Positions 17,546-26,695 of a stretch of DNA of 64,000 nt are shown here, piece by piece. Position 1 is the stretch's first letter. Each line of letters begins with the position of its first letter. Source of the stretch: an uncultured Flavobacteriales bacterium. GTDB taxonomy: Bacteria > Bacteroidota > Bacteroidia > Flavobacteriales_D > Crocinitomicaceae. Both the position numbers and the translations under genes were made by a program. A model generated the notes under the pieces. It had not been told where the DNA came from and made no database searches. It was given only the letters and a program-made list of their open reading frames with translations. The stretch covers positions 1 to 64,000 of the forward strand of contig CAJXJK010000008.1 in the NCBI GenBank assembly GCA_913054135.1. Reading direction: 5' to 3'.

Positions 17546-20146
17546 ATGAAACTACTACTTTCAATATCAACTCTACTTTGTTTTACCAATGTACTTGGAC
17601 AACAGCTTGCCGAACCCACAATTTCAGTCGAATCTGGTTTTTATACTTCAAATGTAAGTATCTCTTTTACACACCCTGAACCGGGAGTGACTTTATTCTA
17701 CACAACTAATGGAAGTGACCCTTCTCCATTTACATCAATTTATTCTGCCCCATTTATGGTTAGTAGTAGAAATGGAGATAGCAACATTTATTCTGAAATC
17801 CCAACAAACCCATCTTTTACTTATCCGGTAGGAGATTACACTGAATCAAGAGCTAATAATAGAGGTTGGCTCGCTCCGAACGGAGAGGTCTTCAAAGTGA
17901 ATATCATTAGAGTTCAAGCCTACAAAGCGGGATTTGTTCCATCTGAAACAGTAACTAAGACAGTAATTGTTGACCCTTCTGGCGCGAGTATATATGAAAT
18001 GCCGATTCTTTCTTTTGTCATGGACAGTATTGATCTCTTCTCTGCCTCAACAGGGATTTATGTTTATGGTGATGATGCAAACTACACTCAAAAAGGTGTC
18101 GAGTGGGAACGAATTGCCAACATGGAATACTTTGACGAAAATGGAGATTTAGCCATCCAGCAAAAAGTAAGAACAAGAATTCATGGAGGAGGAAGTAGAC
18201 ACTCAACTAAGAAGACTTTTAGGGTGTACGCCGAATACGGAGACGTCACAAATTTTAAATATGAGTTTTTTGATGATTACGAGTTGGACAAATTCAAGAG
18301 AATTCTAATCAAATCGGGCGGGCACAGACCAGACTGTTTTCCTCGAGATGACTTAGCCAATCTTATCACTAATGGCTTACACACAGATCGTCAACATTTC
18401 AAACATGTCATTCTCTTTTTGAATGGTGAGTATTGGGGAATTCACTCAATTAAGGAAAGAGTTGACAACTACTTTTTTCAAAATCAATACGGCATAGATG
18501 ATGACGACCTCTCGGTTCTTGATCAAGAATATGATTTACAAGGTGGAGGATCTCCTCAAGATAGCCTTGACATGGTGGCGGTTGAAACCTATGCTGACAC
18601 GAGCGACATGCTTGATTATGAAGACTATAAATGGATTGAAGATCGAATTGATATGGATAACTATATCGATTATATGGCAGCTGAAATATTTTTGAGCAAT
18701 GAAGATTGGGTTTACTCTAATGTTGTTTTGTGGAAAAAGACTGGTGGCTTAGACCCAACTAAGGGACCTGGTCAAGATGGAAAATTCAGATGGTGCCTTT
18801 ATGATTTGGATGGTGCATTTGGTGGGTCATGTGCCAACGCGTACTACACAGTAAACACTTTAAATGCGGCAACTACAACTTCAGCCCTGCATGGTCCTTA
18901 CTCAAGATTGTTTAGAGGATTATTAAAAAGTGACATCTTCAAAACTAAGTGGATAAACAGAACTCATGATTTGATGAATTCTCATTTCAAGCAGGCCGTT
19001 CTTCATGACAAAATGGATGAAATGTATGATATGTTGACTTCTGAAATGATGGAGAATGTCAATCGCTGGAGATATCCTTCTGAGGCAAACACCTTAGTTG
19101 ACAGAGCCGTTGAAACTCCAACCCTAATTCAGTGGGATACTACGTTCTATTACCTAAATAGGTTTGCCGACAGAAGACAGAGAAAACTTAGAGAACACAT
19201 GATGCTGAAATGGAACTATCCTGACACTAGTTGGGTAGAACTTGATGTTAATGATGCGAATATGGGAGCAGTTCAAATTAACACCATCAGAATTAACGAA
19301 AACCTGCCAGGTGTTAATGGTACAGTTTATCCTTGGACAGGAATTTACATGGACAGTGTTGAAAGTACAATTATTGCGGTACCCAAACCTGGTTATGAAT
19401 TTGTTGAATGGGAAGAATCTGGTATTACTGACGACACCATTTATTGGACAACAGATGGCGATAGCATTTTTACCGCCATATTTCAACCTTCTGCATCATA
19501 CAGCACAATTGTAATTAATGAAGTAATGCCTTCGAACTCAGCTTACATGGTAGATAACTTTGGAGATTATGATGATTGGACTGAGCTTTATAATCCGAAC
19601 CCTTATCCTGTGAATATTTCAAATTGCACATTAAGAAGAGATACTTTGTCTTGGACAATTCCTGAGGGAACAGTTATAGAACCAAACGATTACTGGGTGG
19701 TTTGGAATGATGCTGAAGTATTTCAAGGGTCAGATCACGTGAATTTCAAATTGCCAAACAACACTCAAACTGTCTATCTATACAATGCTGAAGATGAGTT
19801 AATGGATTACATGATCTACCCTGAAACTTTTTCAGACAATTCATTCGGAAGGTATCCAAATGGCTCAGGTACATTTAGCACCTTCATTTATCCTACTCCT
19901 AGAGAGAATAATGACATTGCTACTGTTGATGAAGAAATTTCAAACGAGTTTGTCGTTTATCCGAACCCAGCAAAAAATGAAATTTGGTTTAATACAGTAA
20001 GTGACTATAAATTATTTAGCCTAGACGGAAAATTGATCTCACAGGGATTAGCAGCTAGCAATATTCAATTGAATCACATTCAAAACGGAACTTATATTCT
20101 GCAAACAGAGAATGGCCAAATAACGAAAATTGTGATCAGTAAATAA
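17546..20146 (+). CDS. Secreted CotH-kinase family protein with lamin-tail and T9SS sorting domains
   Basis: The protein has 866 residues. The signal peptide (1-18, ending VLGQ) is followed by a chitobiase-type C-terminal-like domain at about 20-145 (GVTLFYTTNGSDPSP). A CotH protein-kinase-like domain follows at about 150-560 (RTRIHGGGSRHSTKKTFRVY, FLNGEYWGIHSIKERVD, YDLDGAFGG). Next come a repeat-like segment near 610-650 (GYEFVEWEESG), a lamin-tail domain at about 655-770 (IVINEVMPSNSA, DWTELYNPNPYPVNIS) and a T9SS sorting domain from about 790 (FVVYPNPAKNEIWF). CotH domains are atypical secreted kinases, so phosphorylation of a surface protein is possible but not shown. Its stop overlaps the next start as TAATG. 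Confidence 0.92.
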   Translation: MKLLLSISTLLCFTNVLGQQLAEPTISVESGFYTSNVSISFTHPEPGVTLFYTTNGSDPSPFTSIYSAPFMVSSRNGDSNIYSEIPTNPSFTYPVGDYTESRANNRGWLAPNGEVFKVNIIRVQAYKAGFVPSETVTKTVIVDPSGASIYEMPILSFVMDSIDLFSASTGIYVYGDDANYTQKGVEWERIANMEYFDENGDLAIQQKVRTRIHGGGSRHSTKKTFRVYAEYGDVTNFKYEFFDDYELDKFKRILIKSGGHRPDCFPRDDLANLITNGLHTDRQHFKHVILFLNGEYWGIHSIKERVDNYFFQNQYGIDDDDLSVLDQEYDLQGGGSPQDSLDMVAVETYADTSDMLDYEDYKWIEDRIDMDNYIDYMAAEIFLSNEDWVYSNVVLWKKTGGLDPTKGPGQDGKFRWCLYDLDGAFGGSCANAYYTVNTLNAATTTSALHGPYSRLFRGLLKSDIFKTKWINRTHDLMNSHFKQAVLHDKMDEMYDMLTSEMMENVNRWRYPSEANTLVDRAVETPTLIQWDTTFYYLNRFADRRQRKLREHMMLKWNYPDTSWVELDVNDANMGAVQINTIRINENLPGVNGTVYPWTGIYMDSVESTIIAVPKPGYEFVEWEESGITDDTIYWTTDGDSIFTAIFQPSASYSTIVINEVMPSNSAYMVDNFGDYDDWTELYNPNPYPVNISNCTLRRDTLSWTIPEGTVIEPNDYWVVWNDAEVFQGSDHVNFKLPNNTQTVYLYNAEDELMDYMIYPETFSDNSFGRYPNGSGTFSTFIYPTPRENNDIATVDEEISNEFVVYPNPAKNEIWFNTVSDYKLFSLDGKLISQGLAASNIQLNHIQNGTYILQTENGQITKIVISK

Positions 20147-22458
20147 TGAGAACTCTGATACTCATATCGCTTTTGTGTTCAGGGTCCGTCCTCTTTTCTC
20201 AAAACTTTGAAGAGGTAGTTAAGGTTGTCGCATCTGACAGAGATGAGACTGATCGAATGGGTTATGCTGTAACAATTGACGGTAATTGGGCTGCAGTTGG
20301 TGCTTATGGAAATGACTTTGGAGCTTTGAACCCAAATATGGGAGCGGTTTACATCTATGAACAACAAGGATTAAATAATTGGGTTGAAACACAACTATTG
20401 ACCAATGATGATCAAGATGATTACGACAGATTTGGTTGGTCAGTTGATATGGATGGAGATTTCTTGATTGTGGGCGCTTACGGTGAAGATCATGATGAGA
20501 ATGACGCCAATAGTCTAAGCAAAGCGGGCTCGGCTTATATTTTTCAAAATATTTCAGGAACTTGGACTCAAATGCAAAAGATTGTCGCTTCAGACAGGGA
20601 CGTTAGTGATGAGTTCGGTTGGTCTGTTGCTATCTATGACAGCACTGCGATCGTAGGAGCTCACATTGAAGATCATGATGAGTTTGGGGCAGATTTTAAA
20701 TATCATTCAGGATCAGCATATGCTTTTGAACTTGACGGCACTGGGACTTGGAATGAGACACAAAAAATTGTTGCAGATGACAGATGGGTGGATATGAATT
20801 TCCCTAACGGATATTCAGGTGAAGACCTAGCAGATCAATTTGGAGGTTCGCTTGATTTATGGGGAGATTACTTAATCGTTGGAGCTCATTCGCATGACTA
20901 CGCTACGACTTCTCCATTATCAGGAGCGCTCTGGACCTCTGGAGCCGCCTACATTTTTGAAAGAACTGCTGGAACTTGGAATCAGGTTCAGAAAATTCAA
21001 AACTTTGATAGAGAAAGCTGGGATAGGTTTGGTTATTCTTGTGCAATCGACTCGAACGTAATTGCAGTGAGTGCTTATTCAGAAGATGAAGAAGAAGATG
21101 GCGTTACTAATCCGCTTACAAATCCTGGATCAGTGTACCTTTTTGAGAGAGATTTAGGCGGTACATGGAATGCAGCTCAGAAAATTGTTCCTGATGACAG
21201 AAACTCCGGAGATCATTTTGGTTGGTCAATAGACATAGATGACACATTGATGGTTTTGGGATGCCACTCTGATGACCATGATGAATTTGGATTAGACTTA
21301 AAGCCAGGCTCAGGTTCAGCTTACATCTTTGAAAAGAACGCAGGAGTTTGGAGTCAATATCAAAAAATTGATGCCTCTGTAAGACATGATTCTGTTGATT
21401 TCGGAGTATCTGTTGGGATTTCAGGACATACGGTTCTCACAGGTGCACAATTTGAAGACTTTGATGAAGTTGAGATGGATTCTATAGCAGATGCTGGAGC
21501 AGCTTACTTTCACAGCAACAATCTATGCCCGATTTTGGATACAACAGACGTAGTTACTATTTGTGGTGGAAGCGCGCATGTTGTTGGAACAAGCAGTTAC
21601 ACTTCAAGCGGAATGTACACTGACATTGTGGTTAGTGTTGGAGGCTGCGATAGTACCGTATATACAGACCTTACTGTTACTCCAGAAATAATGATAGATG
21701 AATACGCTACCATGTGTGACGGTGGAGTTTATTACATTTTTGGTTCACCAACATATGTACCCGGAAACTACTCGTACACTTTGCAATCACAAAGCGGTTG
21801 TGACTCAACAATTATTACTCACTTAACTATGGACGCTCCAATTTTGGCAGACAATTACGTTTCAATCTGTTATGGCGAAACCTATTCAATAGGAGCAAAT
21901 ACATATGATCAAACTGGTACTTATGAAGATGTAGTTTCAGCTACCAATTTTTGTGATAGCACAATAACCACTTACTTAACTGTTGAACTTCCTCCTAACA
22001 CTTCAATCTCTAAAAACATATCTCAGTTGTCGGCGAACCAACCAAATGCATCTTACCAATGGTTCGATTGTGACACGGGATTAGATATTCCTGGTGAAAC
22101 GAATCAGAATTTCTTTGCGTCTGAAGTTGGAACTTATGGTGTAATAGTGACTTTGAACGGTTGTGTTGACACTTCAGGTTGTGTGTATGTTGGATGGATA
22201 GTTGCAGATTTAGAAAGCTTCAAGTTTGATGATCAAATTCAAGTATATCCAAATCCAACTACTGACAATTTCACCATCTCTTCTTCAGTTGGATTCAATA
22301 ACACTTCACTTTCAATCTACAATTCTCTTGGTCAGCTAATTCAATCTGAGATCTTAATTGGTAATGAAGTATCAACCTATACCCTAGCCTCAGGAATATA
22401 TATCTTAGAATTTAGAGAGGCTGACAAGATAAGTCGTAAAAAAGTGGTGGTTGAATAA
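20146..22458 (+). CDS. Secreted FG-GAP-type propeller protein with T9SS sorting domain
   Basis: The protein has 770 residues with a signal peptide (1-18). Residues 20-450 contain about seven repeats of around 55-60 residues of the type KIVASDRD..DEFGWSV....AIVGA..ED.DE, resembling integrin-type FG-GAP blades with calcium-binding acidic turns. Three tandem units of about 60 residues follow, each with ICxGxxY and CDSTI.T.LTV (about 460-625), which look like mucin- or PKD-like spacer modules. The C-terminus is a T9SS type A sorting domain (IQVYPNPTTDNFTI, LSIYNSLGQLIQSE). The ATG lies inside the CotH gene stop, so the two secreted proteins are co-translated. It probably acts in surface adhesion. 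Ligand unknown. Confidence 0.9.
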   Translation: MRTLILISLLCSGSVLFSQNFEEVVKVVASDRDETDRMGYAVTIDGNWAAVGAYGNDFGALNPNMGAVYIYEQQGLNNWVETQLLTNDDQDDYDRFGWSVDMDGDFLIVGAYGEDHDENDANSLSKAGSAYIFQNISGTWTQMQKIVASDRDVSDEFGWSVAIYDSTAIVGAHIEDHDEFGADFKYHSGSAYAFELDGTGTWNETQKIVADDRWVDMNFPNGYSGEDLADQFGGSLDLWGDYLIVGAHSHDYATTSPLSGALWTSGAAYIFERTAGTWNQVQKIQNFDRESWDRFGYSCAIDSNVIAVSAYSEDEEEDGVTNPLTNPGSVYLFERDLGGTWNAAQKIVPDDRNSGDHFGWSIDIDDTLMVLGCHSDDHDEFGLDLKPGSGSAYIFEKNAGVWSQYQKIDASVRHDSVDFGVSVGISGHTVLTGAQFEDFDEVEMDSIADAGAAYFHSNNLCPILDTTDVVTICGGSAHVVGTSSYTSSGMYTDIVVSVGGCDSTVYTDLTVTPEIMIDEYATMCDGGVYYIFGSPTYVPGNYSYTLQSQSGCDSTIITHLTMDAPILADNYVSICYGETYSIGANTYDQTGTYEDVVSATNFCDSTITTYLTVELPPNTSISKNISQLSANQPNASYQWFDCDTGLDIPGETNQNFFASEVGTYGVIVTLNGCVDTSGCVYVGWIVADLESFKFDDQIQVYPNPTTDNFTISSSVGFNNTSLSIYNSLGQLIQSEILIGNEVSTYTLASGIYILEFREADKISRKKVVVE

Positions 22459-22459
22459 A

Positions 22460-22888
22460 CTATTCCTCTTCAAAAAAATCATCTAACAATTCGGACTCTT
22501 CTTTTTCAATATTTTGAAAAGAAATAACAATCGCCGTTATGAAGGTTGGAATACACAAAATGGATATCCAAATTAACATTGGATGTACTAAAATGGCCAA
22601 TAATATTCCTGCTAAAAACAATCCCGAAGCCGAGTAAGACAATATTTTCGGAACCTTAGTCGCTCTGATTGGATTATCTATTCCTCCTCCAACTTTCTTT
22701 GCCCATGACCTCAATGCATTCAGCAAAACAATAAAACCAATAATCACGGGCCATGCAACCAGTTTCTCAGATCGAACATTTGCAAAATTAAATATTCGCA
22801 TAATGAAGAAAATGTAGAAGGCTAGATTTAAAAGGTTAACCGCCAGATAAATTTTTCGCGCTTTAGGAATATCAACAATCTCTGACAT
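22460..22888 (-). CDS. Small integral membrane protein of unknown function
   Basis: I start at the ATG at 22888 (142 residues, MSEIVDIPKARKIYL). A TTG/ATG six codons upstream is possible but adds nothing conserved. Four hydrophobic segments are visible at about residues 14-34, 44-62, 84-104 and 106-126, and then comes an acidic tail (EKEESELLDDFFEEE). I do not recognise the family. It converges on the FG-GAP gene with a single base between the stops, and the terminator of the upstream TonB receptor gene sits just before its start, so it is likely its own unit. Confidence 0.65.
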   Translation of the reverse strand: MSEIVDIPKARKIYLAVNLLNLAFYIFFIMRIFNFANVRSEKLVAWPVIIGFIVLLNALRSWAKKVGGGIDNPIRATKVPKILSYSASGLFLAGILLAILVHPMLIWISILCIPTFITAIVISFQNIEKEESELLDDFFEEE

Positions 22889-22910
22889 ATGCCTCAAATT
22901 TAGCAAATAA

Positions 22911-22937
22911 AAAAGGCCTCAATTAATGAGGCCTTTT
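22911..22937 (-). terminator. Rho-independent terminator of the thiamine TonB receptor gene
   Basis: AAAAGGCCTC (22911-22920) and GAGGCCTTTT (22928-22937) form a perfect 10-bp stem with a 7-base loop and flanking T/A tracts. It lies 5 bases beyond the receptor stop on the minus strand. Confidence 0.92.
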
Positions 22938-22942
22938 AAATG

Positions 22943-25396
22943 TTATAAAGTCAAACTTAATCTTCCGAGGAAATTAATTCCTGCCTGAGGATACATAAAA
23001 TTCTCTCGGGCATATGCTCCACCGGCATACCATCCGTATGTATATCCGTTATTCGCATAAAAATGATTGAAGATGTTATTTACAGCTACCCCAACTTTAA
23101 TCTCTTTGAAAACTTTAGTCTCAAATGAATAGTCAGCTCTTAGGTGAGAAATGAAATAAGCATCTAAACTTCTATAGTCGTTTGATGTATTATCCAAAAA
23201 CTGTTTCCCAACATATTTAGATGTCAATGTGAAAAACAAATTCTTAAGTGGTTCATAAGACACGGCTGCAGACCCAATAATATTTGGTGAAAATGCCAAA
23301 TCTGAATTTGTATGAGTGATCTCTATTTGTCCGCCATTATCGTAATCGTCAATGTACTCAATGAAAGTAGGAATCTTGTTTTGGCTAAGCGTTAAGTTAG
23401 CTGAAACACTTACTTTTTTACCGAGCATTGCTCCTGCTTCAAGTTCAACACCAGTTCTGTAACTCTTAGAAACATTGTCTCTAACGTAAGCACCAACATC
23501 ATTTACTTGACCGGTCAAAATCAGTTGATTCTTATAGTTCATTAAGTAGTAATTAGCATTCACAAAAACGTTCTTCGTTTTCAATCTATACCCAACTTCA
23601 GCATTTTGAAGTTGCTCAGGTAAAGGGCGCGAAGTTGGTGTGCTTTCAATAAAGTCTCCCCTTGTTGGCTCTCTGCTGCCGATTGCAAATGATGCGTAGA
23701 CATTATTTTTCTCATCAATATCATACATCAATCCTAATTTCGGATTAAAGAAATCGTAAGAAGTATTTTGATCAAGAGTCACGATTACCCCATCAACTTC
23801 GTCAAATCCTAAGAAATTATAATCAATATGTCTGTACTGAAGATCTCCATAAAACGTGAAGTCTTTAATCGAATAAGTTGCCTTTAAGTAAGACATCAGG
23901 TCAATTTTAAATGCATCATTATCATAATATCTATCTCTGATATCAGATTGAGAAGCAAACTCTGCCCAAATAACCTCACCATAGTGCCCACCTTGGTAAG
24001 CATTAGCTGACCCACCGAAAGTAAGATCAAGGTTTTTCTTGTTATAATTCAAGGCGAAAACTCCCCCATAGAAATGGTTATCCAACCATCTTCTTCTAAT
24101 CACATCAGTAGTTGTTACTGTGTCATTCGTGAATACTAGCGGATCAAATCCGTAAGTTGAAAAATCTTCGCCTGCTTTATACTGTTCAAAGTAACCTTTA
24201 CCTCTTGTATAATGTCCGGCAACCGAAAAATTCAAGTTCTTATTTACTTCATGCAAAAAATGCAGTTGGTAATGATCTTGCCCGTAATTATCCACCTCAT
24301 TATCATAAGTGTAGTAGTTATAAGTTCTACCCGATTCTAAGAGATTATCTCTGTCATCTCCGAACACCCAATTGCGATCAGCAAATGCCACAATTGAATC
24401 TTGATTTCCGCTTAAAACTGACTGTGGGGTTCCCCACCAAGCTTGGTACGTTTTTTCTCTCCCCATGAAAACATTGGCTTTCAAGATAGATTTTTTACCT
24501 AACCATGCACCTGAAACGTAGAGAGATTTAAGATTAGATGAAGCTCTATCAATATATCCTTCAGATTGAATATTTGAAAGACGCATATCAACAGTGAACT
24601 TATCATTGATTAATCCTGAGCCCGCTTTGATAGTGTTTTTAATAGTATTGAATGAACCGTATGAATTATCTAATACGGCATAAGCTTCACGGTTAATATC
24701 ATTTGTTTCAATATTAATACTCGCTCCAAAAGCTGCAGCACCATTTGAAGAAGTACCTACACCTCTTTGAATTTGAATATTGTCAACAGAAGAAGCAAAA
24801 TCTGGCATATTTACCCAAAACACTCCGTGAGATTCAGAATCATTGATTGGAATACCGTTAATCGTCACATTGGTTCTTGTTGGATCAACACCTCTAATTC
24901 TAATACCCGTATACCCCACTCCTGCACCAGCATCTGACGTTACAACAGTTGAAGGAGTACCTTGGAATAAGAAAGGTAAGTCTTGACCGAAGTTTTGTTT
25001 TTCAATGTCTTTAGAAGAAAGATTTGTATAAGTGGTAGGTGTTTTATCTCCTGCTCTCACGGCCTCAACAATAATCTTGTCATACATGTAAGCCATTTCT
25101 TTTAGCTCTATGTTAAGATCAGAAATATTTTTAGTTAGGTCAACTTCTTTTTTAAGAATGTCATAGCCTAGACTTCGAATCACAAGCACATATTTATCAG
25201 CTTTGAGATTAGTAAGCTCAAACTGACCGTCTTCATTTGTCAAAGTACTTACATAAGTATCTTCAATGGTAATTCTACTCCACGCCAACTTTTCGCCCTG
25301 GCTTGACTGGACGCTACCTTTGATAGAAAATTGTGAAAATGAGATCGGAACCGCAAAAATAACGGCCCAAATCATAGCAATGAATTTTGTGTTCAT
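22943..25396 (-). CDS. TonB-dependent receptor under TPP riboswitch control (probable thiamine receptor)
   Basis: The protein has 817 residues. The signal peptide ends PISFSQ. A carboxypeptidase-like domain lies at about 23-105 (SIKGSVQSSQGEKLAWSRIT), a plug at about 120-235 (GVGYTGIRIRGVDPTRTNVTIN, INDSESHGVFWVNMP), and the barrel runs to the C-terminus (PQAGINFLGRLSLTL). The leader contains a clear thiamine pyrophosphate aptamer, and the upstream genes include a PnuC-type transporter and a NadR-like kinase. Both point to outer-membrane uptake of thiamine or a thiamine precursor, as proposed for TPP-riboswitch receptors in this phylum. A perfect terminator follows the gene. Confidence 0.93.
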   Translation of the reverse strand: MNTKFIAMIWAVIFAVPISFSQFSIKGSVQSSQGEKLAWSRITIEDTYVSTLTNEDGQFELTNLKADKYVLVIRSLGYDILKKEVDLTKNISDLNIELKEMAYMYDKIIVEAVRAGDKTPTTYTNLSSKDIEKQNFGQDLPFLFQGTPSTVVTSDAGAGVGYTGIRIRGVDPTRTNVTINGIPINDSESHGVFWVNMPDFASSVDNIQIQRGVGTSSNGAAAFGASINIETNDINREAYAVLDNSYGSFNTIKNTIKAGSGLINDKFTVDMRLSNIQSEGYIDRASSNLKSLYVSGAWLGKKSILKANVFMGREKTYQAWWGTPQSVLSGNQDSIVAFADRNWVFGDDRDNLLESGRTYNYYTYDNEVDNYGQDHYQLHFLHEVNKNLNFSVAGHYTRGKGYFEQYKAGEDFSTYGFDPLVFTNDTVTTTDVIRRRWLDNHFYGGVFALNYNKKNLDLTFGGSANAYQGGHYGEVIWAEFASQSDIRDRYYDNDAFKIDLMSYLKATYSIKDFTFYGDLQYRHIDYNFLGFDEVDGVIVTLDQNTSYDFFNPKLGLMYDIDEKNNVYASFAIGSREPTRGDFIESTPTSRPLPEQLQNAEVGYRLKTKNVFVNANYYLMNYKNQLILTGQVNDVGAYVRDNVSKSYRTGVELEAGAMLGKKVSVSANLTLSQNKIPTFIEYIDDYDNGGQIEITHTNSDLAFSPNIIGSAAVSYEPLKNLFFTLTSKYVGKQFLDNTSNDYRSLDAYFISHLRADYSFETKVFKEIKVGVAVNNIFNHFYANNGYTYGWYAGGAYARENFMYPQAGINFLGRLSLTL

Positions 25397-25422
25397 TTTA
25401 TCTTGTTTTGCAAGACAAGGGG

Positions 25423-25440
25423 CTAATTCTTGGGAATTAG
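25423..25440 (-). promoter_or_regulatory. Hairpin in the expression platform of the TPP riboswitch leader
   Basis: CTAATTC (25423-25429) and GAATTAG (25434-25440) form a perfect 7-bp stem with a 4-base loop between the aptamer and the receptor start. On the minus strand the adjacent AGCCCCTTG could pair with the GGGGT of the aptamer 5' side, giving an alternative fold. This is inferred, since no U-tract terminator is seen, so control of translation seems more likely. Confidence 0.5.
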
Positions 25441-25454
25441 TAAATAAATTGTTT

Positions 25455-25540
25455 AGTCATATCCCAACGCAGGCATTATCCTGATCTGGTCAATGGGTAT
25501 AATCTCAGCTCTGTTTCCAGAACACCCCTAATGAGACTGT
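25455..25540 (-). ncRNA. TPP (THI-element) riboswitch
   Basis: Read on the minus strand, the conserved aptamer parts occur in order: AGGGGTGT, GCTGAGAT, ACCC, GATCAGGATAATGC and GCGTTGGGAT. These are the signature CUGAGA and GAUAAUGC cores that bind thiamine pyrophosphate. The aptamer ends about 65 bases before the ATG of the TonB receptor. Binding should lower receptor expression when TPP is plentiful. Confidence 0.96.
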
Positions 25541-25560
25541 CTTAATTTCTTAAGATGCCA

Positions 25561-25568
25561 CAAAGCTA
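25561..25568 (-). promoter_or_regulatory. Candidate promoter -7 box for the riboswitch-receptor transcript
   Basis: TAGCTTTG on the minus strand matches TAnnTTTG and lies just upstream of the aptamer and about 20 bases past the stop of the kinase gene. This suggests that the receptor has its own promoter downstream of the kinase. Confidence 0.45.
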
Positions 25569-25589
25569 CATACTTTGATTTAATTGATT

Positions 25590-26087
25590 TTAAATTGACG
25601 CAATAATTTTATCGACCCGATCTTTGAAACTACCCTCAACAGTGATGAATTTTTTTCCTGACTTCTGTAATTCAGCCAAGTAAATATCGAACAAACGATC
25701 TCTATCATGAGGATTTTCTCTTTGAAGATCATCTTCATATGGAATATCAGGTTTACATAATACTAACAAATCAAAATCCTGCTCAGCATACAGCATTTGA
25801 ATGTAAGGCGAAACTTCTCCGTATTTTTCTTGAGACCAGATTTTAAGTACAAGCATTTCTGTATCCACGACCATATACTTAGATGCCGTTCTACCAATCA
25901 GACTAATTCCCTGTTGTTGTTTTTTAGCTATGACATCTAAATCAGCTTTGTTGTATGGTCTATTTAAAGTATTAAGGTAATGTCTAGCAAACTCTGGAAT
26001 GAAATTAACGTCAAGTCGTCTTCCTAATTCAATTGCAAGGGTTGTTTTACCTGAACATTCAGGTCCGGTCAGGGCTATTTTGATCAT
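25590..26087 (-). CDS. NadR-like AAA/P-loop kinase, probable thiamine-salvage kinase
   Basis: The protein has 165 residues with a P-loop at 8-15 (GPECSGKT) and the family pattern of NadR C-terminal-like nucleoside kinases (FIPEFARHYL, DTEMLVLKIWSQEKYG, LVLCKPDIPYEDDLQRENPHDR). NadR relatives phosphorylate nicotinamide riboside. Copies beside a PnuC-type transporter and a TPP riboswitch are generally linked to thiamine phosphorylation after uptake. The ATG overlaps the transporter stop by four bases, so transport and trapping by phosphorylation would be coupled. Thiamine is preferred over nicotinamide riboside on context alone. Confidence 0.78.
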   Translation of the reverse strand: MIKIALTGPECSGKTTLAIELGRRLDVNFIPEFARHYLNTLNRPYNKADLDVIAKKQQQGISLIGRTASKYMVVDTEMLVLKIWSQEKYGEVSPYIQMLYAEQDFDLLVLCKPDIPYEDDLQRENPHDRDRLFDIYLAELQKSGKKFITVEGSFKDRVDKIIASI

Positions 26088-26695
26088 CTTCTTCGAACTT
26101 TTTGAAGCTTATACTTCTTCTGCCATTGCACGAAACCAACTACAGCTAAAATCGTAAATATGAAAAACAATAGAGCCGTGAGATAAAGACCCTTAGCCGC
26201 ATAGAGAAAGATTGCCGCAATATCAATAACAATCCAATAAATCCAATTTTCAAGCACTCTTTGAGTTACCATGTAAGTAGCAGCCAAACTAAACACAGTT
26301 GTAAAAGCATCTAAATAAGGGTAAGCTTGAGTGGTGTTCTCGTCAAAATAATATCCTAAAACAAGACACACTACAGCACTGATACCAACATTCAAAAAAT
26401 GAAAATCTCTCCGCCAAACTACAATAAGATCATCTCGATCTTTGGTTTGATTCCAAAAATACCAACCAGCTATCCCCATTAGAACATAGAAAAGTTGTAA
26501 AAACGATTCTAAATACAGATTGAGACCGTAACAGAGATAAACATACAAGCCGGCACTAACAATGGCAAATGACCAACACCAAATACTTTTCTTTGCCGCA
26601 AGTATTACGTAAACCACGCCCGTGAGCACAGCAATCCATTCAAGTAAACTTGTGGCAATGAATCCATCAATTATTCCGTCTAAAATCTCATTCAT
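26084..26695 (-). CDS. PnuC/PnuT family vitamin-precursor transporter
   Basis: The protein has 203 residues and about seven hydrophobic segments, with the PnuC-type features LEWIAVLTGVVYVILAAK near the N-terminus, FLQLFYVLMGIAGWYFW at about 65-81 and ENWIYWIVIDIAAIFLY at about 147-163. The family facilitates diffusion of nicotinamide riboside, riboflavin or thiamine across the inner membrane, driven by phosphorylation inside. Overlaps of 8 bases upstream and 4 bases downstream tie it to an unknown gene and to the NadR-like kinase. The next unit carries a TPP riboswitch, so thiamine (PnuT) is the likeliest cargo. That cannot be proven from sequence by eye. Confidence 0.85.
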   Translation of the reverse strand: MNEILDGIIDGFIATSLLEWIAVLTGVVYVILAAKKSIWCWSFAIVSAGLYVYLCYGLNLYLESFLQLFYVLMGIAGWYFWNQTKDRDDLIVVWRRDFHFLNVGISAVVCLVLGYYFDENTTQAYPYLDAFTTVFSLAATYMVTQRVLENWIYWIVIDIAAIFLYAAKGLYLTALLFFIFTILAVVGFVQWQKKYKLQKVRRR

